64,000 nt of DNA from Pseudomonas atagonensis (GTDB lineage Bacteria; Pseudomonadota; Gammaproteobacteria; Pseudomonadales; Pseudomonadaceae): positions 186,001-250,000 of the forward strand of contig NZ_VXCA01000027.1 of NCBI RefSeq assembly GCF_011369485.1, in the 5' to 3' direction. The position numbers and the translations under genes are program-made. Below the pieces are notes generated by a model. That model was not told where the DNA came from. It saw only the letters and a list, made by a program, of their open reading frames with translations, and did not search any database. Within the stretch, counting starts at the first letter, position 1. Each line of letters begins with the position of its first letter. Below are positions 34,577 through 42,692 of the stretch, piece by piece.

Positions 34577-35122
34577 ATGCCAAGAGAACGGACGTATTTG
34601 CGGTATCAGTTGTATCGGTCAGAGGCTCGACAGCAGGCCGCTATCGTCATTCTCCAATTACAGCATCAGTTGGAATGCCATGGCCCTACTGCCATCGATT
34701 TATCGAAAGTTCGCTTCGAACCGATCGACCAGCAAGCGCTGCAAGCATCAACGCTCTGGAAAGACCAGCACTTTTGGTGGAGTGAGGTCGTTGAGTGGAA
34801 GGGGCGAGAGCCCTTATCTCTGGACATCGCTATCTGGTTTGAAGAGGAGCTTTGCGGGCTGTGTTTCGCGAATCCAAATGCGAGCAAAAACAGAATACGA
34901 ATTGTGCGTCTGGAGGGACGTCCCTTCGAACCCCATCCGTTAAAAAAACGTATCGGCGCACTGGCGATGATTGTGATTGAACGATACGCCCAGCTCATTG
35001 GCAGCAAGGTTCTCGAGATTCAAGAACCTTCAAGGGGCGCAATTTCCCACTATCAAGAGCTTGGCTTCGACTTCGACGCTGGGGGCCGCCTTGTCAAAAC
35101 CTTGGAGAACCTAGTATCGTGA
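34577..35122 (+). CDS. GNAT-like N-acetyltransferase, unassigned
   Basis: A 181-residue protein. The C-terminal half looks like a GNAT core: a strand with LDIAIWFEEELCGLCFANP, then KNRIRIVRLEGRP, a helix ALAMIVIERYAQLIGS and a final EPSRGAISHYQELGFDFD, the YxxLGF ending typical of acetyl-CoA-binding GNATs. The usual Q/RxxGxG/A loop is not obvious (KKRIGALAM is closest). The start has no clear ribosome-binding site. Base composition is visibly lower in GC than neighbours. The stop overlaps the start of the next small gene. It may be a standalone acetyltransferase or the toxin-like half of a pair; this is inference. Confidence 0.65.
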   Translation: MPRERTYLRYQLYRSEARQQAAIVILQLQHQLECHGPTAIDLSKVRFEPIDQQALQASTLWKDQHFWWSEVVEWKGREPLSLDIAIWFEEELCGLCFANPNASKNRIRIVRLEGRPFEPHPLKKRIGALAMIVIERYAQLIGSKVLEIQEPSRGAISHYQELGFDFDAGGRLVKTLENLVS

Positions 35123-35322
35123 AAACTGTTCAATTAACGATCAACGCTGGTGGAAAAATGAGCAAATCAACAAAAAAGCTTTCCTCCAGAAAAGACATAC
35201 TTTCTCGCGGTAGAAAATCCGCCGAGGTAACGCTCACCGCGAGTCAGAGGCGTCTGCTGCATTTACTGGTAACGGGCACTGAAACTGAAGAGCCAGATGT
35301 ACTCGCCGATGGGCGGCTATAG
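35119..35322 (+). CDS. Small basic protein coupled to the GNAT gene
   Basis: A 67-residue frame from GTG 35119, overlapping the GNAT stop by 4 bases (GTGA), or 54 residues from ATG 35158, which has GGTGG just upstream. The product is basic at its N-terminus (SKSTKKLSSRKDILSRGRKS), then has a hydrophobic helix (SQRRLLHLLVTG) and an acidic end. Composition is AT-rich for this genome (about 40 percent GC in its first half by eye). I do not recognise it. A terminator follows, so it ends the unit. Confidence 0.55.
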   Translation: MKTVQLTINAGGKMSKSTKKLSSRKDILSRGRKSAEVTLTASQRRLLHLLVTGTETEEPDVLADGRL

Positions 35323-35336
35323 TTTTATCTGCATAC

Positions 35337-35367
35337 AAAAAAACCGCTCACAAGGAGCGGTTTTTTT
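35337..35367. terminator. Bidirectional terminator, GNAT unit and lpxO
   Basis: CCGCTC (35344-35349), loop ACAAG, GAGCGG (35355-35360), flanked by A7 on the left and T7 on the right. Confidence 0.9.
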
Positions 35368-35383
35368 ATTGCCTGATTCAGCC

Positions 35384-36322
35384 TCAGCCAAACAACCAAT
35401 ACCCCAGCAACGTCAGCACCACCACGGCCAGGATCGGGCGCATGATGCGGTAGGCCTTGGGGTTACGGCGTTTCCACTGTTTGACGACGCCACTGAATTT
35501 GTCGCTGAAATTCTTGCTCCAGGCGTAGGCCTGATTGATCCCGCCAACACGTTCATCATCAAGGTTTTGCGGAGCAGTCGCACGGCCGAGCCAGGCGCTG
35601 ATCGAGCGGTTGATGCGCGTCATGAAGCGGTTGCTCAGCGGACGCTCGATGTCGCAGAACAGGATGACCCGGGTCTTTTCGGTTTCGTTCTTGACCCAGT
35701 GCACGTAGGTCTCGTCGAACATCACGTCTTCACCGTCGCGCCAGGCGTAAACCTGGCCGTCGACAAAAATCCGGCAATCGTCAGAGTTCGGTGTGGACAG
35801 CCCCAGGTGATAACGCAGGGAACCGGCAAACGGGTCGCGGTGCGGGTTGAGGTGACTGCCACCCGGCAACAGCGCAAACATCGCGCCCTTGACGTTGGGA
35901 ATCGCGCTGACCAGCGCCACGGTTTTCGGGCACAAGGTTTCGGCTGAAGGCAGCGGTTTGTCGTACCACTTGAGGTAAAAACGCTTCCAGCCCTTTTTGA
36001 AGAACGAGCCGAAACCAGCGTCGTTGTTCTTCTCGGCGGCGCGAATGTAGCCCTCATCGAACAGGTGCATCGCCTCGTCGCGAATGGTTTCCCAGTTATC
36101 GCGCAGTACATCCAGTTCAGGAAACTTGCTGCGGTCCAGATACGGCTTGGACGGCACGCCGGAGAACAGGTACATCAAAGCGTTGTACGGGGCGAACAGC
36201 GCCGAGTGGTTGACGAACTGGCGCAGCACGGGCAGGCGCGCCTTGCCGCGCAAATGCACGTAAAGGATGCTGCCCACAAACAGCAGCAACACCAACACCT
36301 TGGCGGCTAACGAAAAGGTCAT
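35384..36322 (-). CDS. lpxO: Lipid A 2-hydroxylase (LpxO-like Fe/2-oxoglutarate dioxygenase)
   Basis: A 312-residue protein; ATG 36322 has AAGGAG 6 bases upstream. A membrane helix at about 5-22 anchors an aspartyl/asparaginyl beta-hydroxylase domain with the iron ligands His161 and Asp163 (LNPHRDPF) and His208 (ETYVHW), and a basic residue for 2-oxoglutarate (TRVILF). A second hydrophobic helix closes the C-terminus (about 290-310). LpxO adds an OH to the secondary lauroyl chain of lipid A on the cytoplasmic face. Which of the Pseudomonas LpxO paralogues this is cannot be decided here. Confidence 0.88.
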   Translation of the reverse strand: MTFSLAAKVLVLLLFVGSILYVHLRGKARLPVLRQFVNHSALFAPYNALMYLFSGVPSKPYLDRSKFPELDVLRDNWETIRDEAMHLFDEGYIRAAEKNNDAGFGSFFKKGWKRFYLKWYDKPLPSAETLCPKTVALVSAIPNVKGAMFALLPGGSHLNPHRDPFAGSLRYHLGLSTPNSDDCRIFVDGQVYAWRDGEDVMFDETYVHWVKNETEKTRVILFCDIERPLSNRFMTRINRSISAWLGRATAPQNLDDERVGGINQAYAWSKNFSDKFSGVVKQWKRRNPKAYRIMRPILAVVVLTLLGYWLFG

Positions 36323-36505
36323 CAACGACTCCTTGAATAAAGACAACACTGCGCGATGCCCTTTACCCGGCATGGCAGCCGGCCATGATAAACACTACCG
36401 GCCCGGGGAAAAACCCGTTCAACCTAATATTCAGTGTTAAGAATTGCGCAATAAAGCATTTATTAACATAACGGTGCTGAACGGCGGCTGACCTGAGTCA
36501 AGGAT

Positions 36506-36537
36506 CAAAAGATCGCAGCCTGCACTGCGATCTTTTG
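36506..36537. terminator. Hairpin downstream of cysK, terminator-like
   Basis: CAAAAGATCGCAG (36506-36518) and CTGCGATCTTTTG (36525-36537) form a perfect 13-bp stem with a 6-base loop. The sequence is a common intergenic repeat of pseudomonads; the T4 within the stem could serve the leftward cysK transcript. Confidence 0.72.
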
Positions 36538-36547
36538 CGCTAACGGT

Positions 36548-37522
36548 TTACTGCTGGTTCTCCTGCTCGGTAAACAGATCACTGAACAGCATGCTCGACA
36601 GGTACCGCTCACCCGAGTCCGGCAAGATCACCACAATGGTCTTGCCCTGCATTTCCGGCGTTTCCGCCAGACGCACCGCCACGGCCATCGCCGCACCGCA
36701 AGAGATGCCGCACAAAATCCCTTCTTCCTGCATCAGGCGCAAAGCCATGGCCTTGGACTCTTCGTCGGTGACCTGCTCGACCCGGTCAACCATGGCCAGA
36801 TCAAGGTTCTTCGGCACAAACCCGGCACCGATGCCTTGAATCTTGTGCGGGCTTGGCTTGATTTCCTCGCCGGCCAGCGCTTGCGTAATGACCGGTGATG
36901 CCATCGGCTCTACCGCCACCGAGAGAATCGGTTTGCCCTGGGTATTCTTGATATACCGCGAAACGCCGGTGATGGTTCCGCCCGTACCGACGCCAGCCAC
37001 CAGCACATCGACCGCGCCGTCGGTGTCGTTCCAGATTTCCGGACCCGTGGTCTTTTCGTGAATCGCCGGGTTGGCCGGGTTATCGAACTGCGCCGGCATG
37101 AAGTATTTGTCCGCGTCGCTGGCAACAATCTCGGCGGCCTTCTCGATGGCGCCTTTCATGCCTTTGGCCGGCTCGGTCAGTACCAGCTCCGCGCCCAACG
37201 CTTTCAACACTTTGCGACGTTCGATACTCATCGACGCCGGCATGGTCAGCATCAATTTATACCCACGGGCAGCGGCGACGAACGCCAGACCAATGCCGGT
37301 GTTACCGGAAGTCGGCTCGACGATGGTCATGCCCGGCTTGAGTTTGCCGCTGCTTTCGGCGTCCCAGATCATGTTGGCGCCGATCCGGCACTTGACCGAA
37401 TAACCGGGGTTGCGCCCCTCGATCTTGGCCAGAATGGTCACGCCGCGCGGCGCGATGCGGTTGATCTGCACCAGCGGCGTATTACCGATGGAATGGGCAT
37501 TGTCAGCGAAAATACGGCTCAT
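36548..37522 (-). CDS. cysK: Cysteine synthase A (O-acetylserine sulfhydrylase)
   Basis: A 324-residue PLP enzyme; ATG 37522 has AAGGA 7 bases upstream. PLP lysine Lys44 in GYSVKCR, substrate loop PTSGNTG (70-76), and a Gly-rich phosphate loop GVGTGGT (about 180-186) are all present. It makes cysteine from O-acetylserine and sulfide in the cytoplasm. The sequence follows CysK more than CysM. It is transcribed alone, divergent from the DUF748 gene. Confidence 0.95.
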   Translation of the reverse strand: MSRIFADNAHSIGNTPLVQINRIAPRGVTILAKIEGRNPGYSVKCRIGANMIWDAESSGKLKPGMTIVEPTSGNTGIGLAFVAAARGYKLMLTMPASMSIERRKVLKALGAELVLTEPAKGMKGAIEKAAEIVASDADKYFMPAQFDNPANPAIHEKTTGPEIWNDTDGAVDVLVAGVGTGGTITGVSRYIKNTQGKPILSVAVEPMASPVITQALAGEEIKPSPHKIQGIGAGFVPKNLDLAMVDRVEQVTDEESKAMALRLMQEEGILCGISCGAAMAVAVRLAETPEMQGKTIVVILPDSGERYLSSMLFSDLFTEQENQQ

Positions 37523-37649
37523 GGCTGGGTCCTTATGCAGCGTTGAATTCAGCCTTCCAAGGTAAGCCTGTTGACCAGCACAGTCCAGTCGGGGCGAACG
37601 TCTGCGGCCACGGGCAGTCAATCGCTTACACCGTCCGGGAAATACCGTC

Positions 37650-38726
37650 ATGAAGCGTCGCTACAGCTGGCCATTAGGGATTTTCGCCGTCATCGTCGTG
37701 TTGCTGATCGCCCTGCACATCGCGTTGCCGTACGTTGTGCGCGATTACCTCAACGACAAACTGGCGAACATGGGCGATTACCGTGGGCAGATCACTGACG
37801 TTGATCTGGCGCTGTGGCGCGGGGCGTACAGGATCAACGGGTTGAAAATCGTCAAGGCCGACGGCAAGGTGCCGGTGCCGTTCGTCGATGCGCCGTTGAT
37901 CGACCTCGCTGTCAGTTGGCATTCACTGTGGTACGACCATGCAGTCGTGGCGCAAGTGAAGTTCTTCAAACCGCAGGTGAACTTCGTCGACGGTGGCGCC
38001 AACAAGCAGAACTCGCAGACCGGTAAAGGCACTGATTGGCGCGCGCAACTGGGCAAACTGCTGCCCATTACTCTCGACGAAGTGCAGATCAACGACGGCA
38101 AAATCAGCTTCCGCAACTTCAACTCCCAGCCACCGGTGAACATGAATGCCACCAACGTCGACGCGAGCATCTACAACCTGACCAACGTGGTCGACAAACA
38201 GGGGAAGCGCGACGCGCGTTTCGAAGGCAAGGCCCTGTTGCTTGGGCATGCGCCACTGGAAACCAGTGCCACCTTCGATCCATTGAGCAACTTCGAAGAC
38301 TTCCAGTTCCGCCTGCGTGCCCGTGACATCGAGCTCAAACGCATGAACGACTTCGCTTCGGCCTACGGCAAGTTCGACTTCAACGCCGGCCATGGCGACG
38401 TGGTCATTGAGGCCCAGGCGAAAAAAGCCCAGGTCAGCGGCTACATCAAGCCACTGCTGCGCGACGTCGAAGTGTTCAACTGGCAGCAGGACGTGGAAAA
38501 CCAGAACAAGAGCATCTTCCGCTCAGTCTGGGAGGCACTGGTGGGTGGCACGGAAACCGTGTTGAAGAATCAGGCGAAAAACCAGTTCGCTACAAAAGTC
38601 GAACTCAGTGGCAACGTGCATCAGCAAAATATCAACGCGTTCGAGGCGTTTTTGCAGATTTTGCGCAATGGCTTTATTCAGGCCTTCAATGCCCGGTATG
38701 AACGGCCCAAGCCGGATGCGGGTTAA
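37650..38726 (+). CDS. DUF748 / AsmA-like envelope protein
   Basis: A 358-residue protein with one N-terminal membrane helix (about 7-29) and a periplasmic beta-rich body. Segments such as VNFVDGG, LPITLDEVQINDGKISFRNF and FEGKALLLGHAP are typical of DUF748, an AsmA-related family implicated in envelope lipid transport or assembly. The C-terminus has KNQFATKVELSGNV. The stop shares bases TTAA with the stop of the convergent HTH gene. Confidence 0.82.
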   Translation: MKRRYSWPLGIFAVIVVLLIALHIALPYVVRDYLNDKLANMGDYRGQITDVDLALWRGAYRINGLKIVKADGKVPVPFVDAPLIDLAVSWHSLWYDHAVVAQVKFFKPQVNFVDGGANKQNSQTGKGTDWRAQLGKLLPITLDEVQINDGKISFRNFNSQPPVNMNATNVDASIYNLTNVVDKQGKRDARFEGKALLLGHAPLETSATFDPLSNFEDFQFRLRARDIELKRMNDFASAYGKFDFNAGHGDVVIEAQAKKAQVSGYIKPLLRDVEVFNWQQDVENQNKSIFRSVWEALVGGTETVLKNQAKNQFATKVELSGNVHQQNINAFEAFLQILRNGFIQAFNARYERPKPDAG

Positions 38727-39211
38727 GGCTTTCGATTGACAATGTAGCGACCAGACTCCTCTGCTGCCATCGTCGAATTTTGCTGTAACGAGTCCCAGCC
38801 CAGGCAAGCCAGCGCCAATGAACGTGGAACTGGCTCACGTCCACTGCTGTAGCGACTGATGCTGCGAGCGCTGACACCCAATGCCTCCGCAGCCTGATTA
38901 AGTGACAGTCCCGTACGGGCACGCCAATCAATGAAAGTTCGAGTATTTTCATCTGCTGCATTTTGAGCCAGCGCATCCATATAAAGCGTGTTTGCACCAA
39001 TTTGTATATCGGGCTCAAGCCATTCGACTGTCCAACCGTCGTCATCCATTGTTGCAGTCGCAAAAACTTTGGGATCGAGCAATGGCTGCAGACCTGGATA
39101 AGTGTGAATATCCCGGCCCAGATCAAGAATCAGTTCCTGACCATCAATAAAGGTCAGTGCCAATCGAAAGTCTGACAGTGCCTGCACAACTGACAGACGA
39201 GGCCTTTTCAT
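38723..39211 (-). CDS. DUF2442-HTH protein, probable antitoxin
   Basis: A 162-residue protein. I start it at ATG 39211 because it forms an ATGA overlap with the DUF4160 stop. Residues about 1-75 match DUF2442 (LALTFIDGQELILDLGRDIHTYPGL, then DDGWTVEWLEPDIQIGANTLY). Residues about 97-150 form a Xre-like helix-turn-helix (TFIDWRARTGLSLNQAAEALGVSARSISRYSSGREPVPR). The HTH would allow it to repress its own operon. It is the second gene of a two-gene unit with DUF4160, an arrangement predicted to be toxin-antitoxin. Activity is inferred. Confidence 0.82.
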   Translation of the reverse strand: MKRPRLSVVQALSDFRLALTFIDGQELILDLGRDIHTYPGLQPLLDPKVFATATMDDDGWTVEWLEPDIQIGANTLYMDALAQNAADENTRTFIDWRARTGLSLNQAAEALGVSARSISRYSSGREPVPRSLALACLGWDSLQQNSTMAAEESGRYIVNRKP

Positions 39212-39438
39212 GAGTAACATCGTTTCCAGTCCTCCAACAGTTGCGCTTGATGAGCAGAAACCCACGCCAGCGCTTCCTTGATAATCAGCAGCGGCGCCTT
39301 GCCCGTCATGACCTCAACGGTTTCAAGGCTCAGCATCACTTCAAAGCCGCCACCGATGAGGTGAACATGGGGCGGCGGCTGATCCTTCTCGCGCAACTGA
39401 ACGCGGTATTTGTCGCGAAATCGGTATTTAGTCGTCAC
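39208..39438 (-). CDS. DUF4160 protein, probable toxin partner
   Basis: A 76-residue protein from GTG 39438. RDKYRVQLREKDQPPPHVHLIGGGFEVML contains the PPHVHL signature of DUF4160, often found next to DUF2442. The end KRCYS overlaps the DUF2442 ATG by 4 bases. The ribosome-binding site is weak (TTTCGGGC). A toxin role follows from genomic pairing of the family, not from a demonstrated catalytic motif; the conserved His pair may bind metal or RNA. Confidence 0.82.
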   Translation of the reverse strand: MTTKYRFRDKYRVQLREKDQPPPHVHLIGGGFEVMLSLETVEVMTGKAPLLIIKEALAWVSAHQAQLLEDWKRCYS

Positions 39439-39639
39439 GCCCGAAAGGCTATCGCCAAATCGGCGATACCTGAATACTGGCCATCAGCCGAGACTGAGTC
39501 AACATGTGACGCCCCATTCAGAGACTGAATAAGCCGTCTGCGTTCACAGTCGACCGGCGTGCGCGTTATAGTCGGGCATCCGATTATTTCGCCCCCGCCC
39601 TGCCCCGTCAGGTCGGCGTTACCGTTCGAGGATTAGCAG

Positions 39640-40485
39640 ATGAAGTTCGAAGGCACCCAGGCCTACGTCGCCACCGATGACCTGAAGCTGGCGGTCAACG
39701 CCGCCATCACCCTGGAGCGGCCGCTGCTGGTCAAGGGCGAGCCGGGTACCGGCAAGACCATGCTCGCCGAGCAACTGGCCGAATCGTTCGGCGCCAAGTT
39801 GATCACCTGGCACATCAAGTCCACCACCAAGGCCCATCAGGGTCTGTACGAGTACGACGCGGTCAGCCGTCTGCGCGACTCGCAACTGGGCAATGAGAAA
39901 GTCCACGATGTGCGCAACTACCTGAAGAAGGGCAAGCTCTGGGAGGCTTTCGAGTCCGAAGAACGCGTCATTCTGCTGATCGACGAAATCGACAAGGCCG
40001 ACATCGAGTTCCCCAACGACCTGCTGCAAGAACTCGACAAGATGGAGTTCTACGTTTACGAGATCGACGAGACCATCAAGGCCAAGAAGCGTCCGATCAT
40101 CATCATTACCTCCAATAACGAGAAAGAGCTGCCTGACGCCTTCCTGCGACGCTGCTTCTTCCACTACATCGCCTTCCCCGACCGCACCACCCTGCAGAAA
40201 ATCGTCGACGTGCACTACCCGGACATCAAAAAGGATCTGGTCAGCGAAGCGCTCGACGTGTTCTTCGACGTACGCAAGGTGCCGGGCCTGAAGAAGAAGC
40301 CGTCGACATCGGAACTGGTCGACTGGCTGAAACTGCTGATGGCCGACAACATCGGCGAAGCGGTGCTGCGCGAGCGCGATCCGACCAAAGCCATCCCGCC
40401 GCTGGCCGGCGCTTTGGTGAAGAACGAGCAAGACGTGCAACTGCTTGAGCGTCTGGCGTTCATGAGCCGTCGTGGCACCCGCTAA
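39640..40485 (+). CDS. MoxR-family AAA+ ATPase (CoxD-like)
   Basis: A 281-residue protein with Walker A GEPGTGKT (33-40), Walker B ILLIDEID (111-118) and sensor region ITSNNEKELPDAFLRRCF. MoxR ATPases act as chaperones for maturation of partner enzymes and usually pair with a von Willebrand A protein, as here, 12 bases downstream. The sequence is close to CoxD. GAGG lies 8 bases before ATG. Confidence 0.93.
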   Translation: MKFEGTQAYVATDDLKLAVNAAITLERPLLVKGEPGTGKTMLAEQLAESFGAKLITWHIKSTTKAHQGLYEYDAVSRLRDSQLGNEKVHDVRNYLKKGKLWEAFESEERVILLIDEIDKADIEFPNDLLQELDKMEFYVYEIDETIKAKKRPIIIITSNNEKELPDAFLRRCFFHYIAFPDRTTLQKIVDVHYPDIKKDLVSEALDVFFDVRKVPGLKKKPSTSELVDWLKLLMADNIGEAVLRERDPTKAIPPLAGALVKNEQDVQLLERLAFMSRRGTR

Positions 40486-40497
40486 GAGGCTGATGCC

Positions 40498-41676
40498 ATG
40501 TTGCTCAACCTGTTCAATGAAATGCGTGCAGCCAAGGTGCCGGTGTCGGTGCGCGAGCTGCTCGACCTGATCAACGCGCTGAAGCAGCGTGTGACGTTCG
40601 CCGACATGGACGAGTTTTATTACCTGTCGCGGGCGATTCTGGTGAAGGACGAACGGCATTTCGACAAGTTCGACCGTGCGTTCGGCGCCTACTTCAATGG
40701 CCTGGAAAAGCTCGACGATCATTTGCAGGCGCTGATTCCCGAAGATTGGCTGCGCAAGGAATTCGAGCGTTCGCTGACCGATGAGGAACGCGCGCAGATC
40801 CAGTCCCTCGGCGGTCTGGACAAGCTGATCGAAGAGTTCAAGAAGCGTCTGGAAGAACAGAAAGAACGCCACGCCGGCGGCAACAAATGGATCGGCACCG
40901 GCGGCACCAGCCCGTTCGGCTCCGGCGGTTTCAACCCGGAAGGCATCCGGGTCGGCGACGCCGGCAAGCGCCAGGGCAAAGCGGTGAAAGTCTGGGATCA
41001 ACGCGAGTACAAGAACCTCGACGACTCCGTGGAACTGGGCACGCGCAACATCAAGGTCGCCCTGCGTCGCCTGCGCAAATTCGCTCGCCAGGGCGCGGCG
41101 GAGGAGCTGGATATCGACGGCACCATCGACCACACCGCCAAGGATGCCGGCCTGCTGAACATCCAGATGCGCCCGGAACGACGCAACACGGTGAAGCTGT
41201 TGCTGCTGTTCGACATCGGCGGCTCGATGGACGCCCACGTGAAGATCTGCGAGGAACTGTTCTCGGCCTGCAAGACCGAGTTCAAGCACCTGGAGTACTT
41301 CTACTTCCACAACTTCATTTATGAATCGGTGTGGAAGAACAACATGCGCCGCACTTCCGAGCGCACCTCGACCCAGGACCTGCTGCACAAGTACGGCGCC
41401 GACTACAAAGTGATCTTCATCGGTGACGCGGCGATGGCGCCCTATGAAATCACCCAGGCCGGCGGCAGCGTCGAGCACTGGAACGAAGAGCCCGGTTACG
41501 TGTGGATGCAGCGCTTCATGGAGAAATACAAGAAGCTCATCTGGATCAACCCGTATCCGAAAGATACGTGGGGTTACACCTCGTCGACCAACATCGTGCG
41601 GGATCTGATCGAAGATCAGATGTATCCGTTGACCCTGCGCGGGCTGGAAGAAGGGATGCGGTTTCTGTCCAAATAA
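40498..41676 (+). CDS. VWA-domain protein, CoxE-like
   Basis: A 392-residue protein. The N-terminal part is helical; a Gly/Lys linker (GGNKWIGTGGTSPFG) leads to a von Willebrand A domain starting LLLLFDIGGSMD at about residue 234. The metal-ion site is D239-I-G-G-S243: the canonical DxSxS has Gly in place of the first Ser. A threonine/aspartate pair completes the fold later (IFIGDAAMAPYEI). It is translated 12 bases after the MoxR gene, and the pair should function together. Target is unknown. Confidence 0.9.
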   Translation: MLLNLFNEMRAAKVPVSVRELLDLINALKQRVTFADMDEFYYLSRAILVKDERHFDKFDRAFGAYFNGLEKLDDHLQALIPEDWLRKEFERSLTDEERAQIQSLGGLDKLIEEFKKRLEEQKERHAGGNKWIGTGGTSPFGSGGFNPEGIRVGDAGKRQGKAVKVWDQREYKNLDDSVELGTRNIKVALRRLRKFARQGAAEELDIDGTIDHTAKDAGLLNIQMRPERRNTVKLLLLFDIGGSMDAHVKICEELFSACKTEFKHLEYFYFHNFIYESVWKNNMRRTSERTSTQDLLHKYGADYKVIFIGDAAMAPYEITQAGGSVEHWNEEPGYVWMQRFMEKYKKLIWINPYPKDTWGYTSSTNIVRDLIEDQMYPLTLRGLEEGMRFLSK

Positions 41677-41700
41677 TCTTCGTCGTCAGTGACGGCCCCT

Positions 41701-41763
41701 TCGCGAGCAAGCCCGCTCCCACAGTTGGCATGCGTTTCAATGTGGGAGCGGGCTTGCTCGCGA
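41701..41763. repeat. REP doublet (GCGGGCTTGCTCGCGA type)
   Basis: Arms 41701-41723 and 41741-41763 are exact reverse complements, 17 bases apart. This is the second REP class in the window, orientation inverted relative to the first. It lies between convergent transcripts. Confidence 0.9.
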
Positions 41764-41768
41764 AGCTT

Positions 41769-42692
41769 TTAACGGTTTTTGAAGCGCTGCAAATACTCGA
41801 TATGCTCGCGGTGTGCGACCTCCTGCACCACCGGTCGCAACCTGACCTGCGTCCCCGGCAGACACTGCGCCAGCCGCGCCAGTGCCAACGGCGTCAACGC
41901 CCCCAATCGCGGATAACCACCGATAGTCTGCCGATCATTGAGCAGCACAATCGGCTGTCCATCCGGCGGTACCTGTACCGCCCCGAGCGGAATGCCCTCG
42001 GAAATCATCGGCCGGCCCTGATACTGCAACGCCTTGCCCAGCAAACGGATGCCCATGCGATCTGCGCGACTGTCCAGCGTCCACGGACTGTTGAACACAT
42101 CAAACAGGCTCTGCCCGCTGAACTGGCCGATCTGCGCGCCAAGCACAAGGTCCAGCGGAGTGCTCAGCCGCAGGTCCGGACGATGCTCCATCGGCACTTC
42201 ACGAACCAACAAGCTGTGCCCCTGATAACTCAGCGTCGCACCTTTGGCCAACGGCAGGCCCATGCCATCCAGACCGCCGAGTTCTTCGCGCACCACCGTG
42301 GCGCTGCTGCCCAACACCTTCGGCGCCTCGAATCCACCGGGCGCCGCGAGATAAGCACGGGCGCCGAGCAGCGGCTGGGTAAACTGCAACTTCTGCCCTT
42401 GGCGCAGTTTGAAACTGCGCCAGGGCGCCAGTGACTGACCGTCGATCTGCGCGCCGAGATCGGCTCCGGCCAATGCCAGCGAGCAGTCCTGCTCAGCCAC
42501 CACGGCAAACCCACCAAGGGTAATTTCGATCGCCGGCACGTCCAGCCCATTGCCCAGCAGCCAGTTGGCCCAACCCATCGAACACCAGTCCGCCGCGCCG
42601 CCCTGGGTCACGCCCAGATGCCGCACGCCGAAGCGCCCGGCATCCTGCAACAGACACAGCGGCGTGCTCGCCTCAATCGTCAGTCGGCTCAT
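41769..42692 (-). CDS. pxpC: 5-oxoprolinase subunit C
   Basis: A 307-residue protein of the biotin-dependent carboxyltransferase / KipA family, beginning with LCLLQDAGRFGVRHLGVTQGGAADW and with LNDRQTIGGYPRLG near the end, both diagnostic. With PxpA and PxpB it forms the prokaryotic ATP-dependent 5-oxoprolinase, which turns 5-oxoproline into glutamate. Its start overlaps the pxpB stop by 4 bases (ATGA). Confidence 0.92.
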   Translation of the reverse strand: MSRLTIEASTPLCLLQDAGRFGVRHLGVTQGGAADWCSMGWANWLLGNGLDVPAIEITLGGFAVVAEQDCSLALAGADLGAQIDGQSLAPWRSFKLRQGQKLQFTQPLLGARAYLAAPGGFEAPKVLGSSATVVREELGGLDGMGLPLAKGATLSYQGHSLLVREVPMEHRPDLRLSTPLDLVLGAQIGQFSGQSLFDVFNSPWTLDSRADRMGIRLLGKALQYQGRPMISEGIPLGAVQVPPDGQPIVLLNDRQTIGGYPRLGALTPLALARLAQCLPGTQVRLRPVVQEVAHREHIEYLQRFKNR

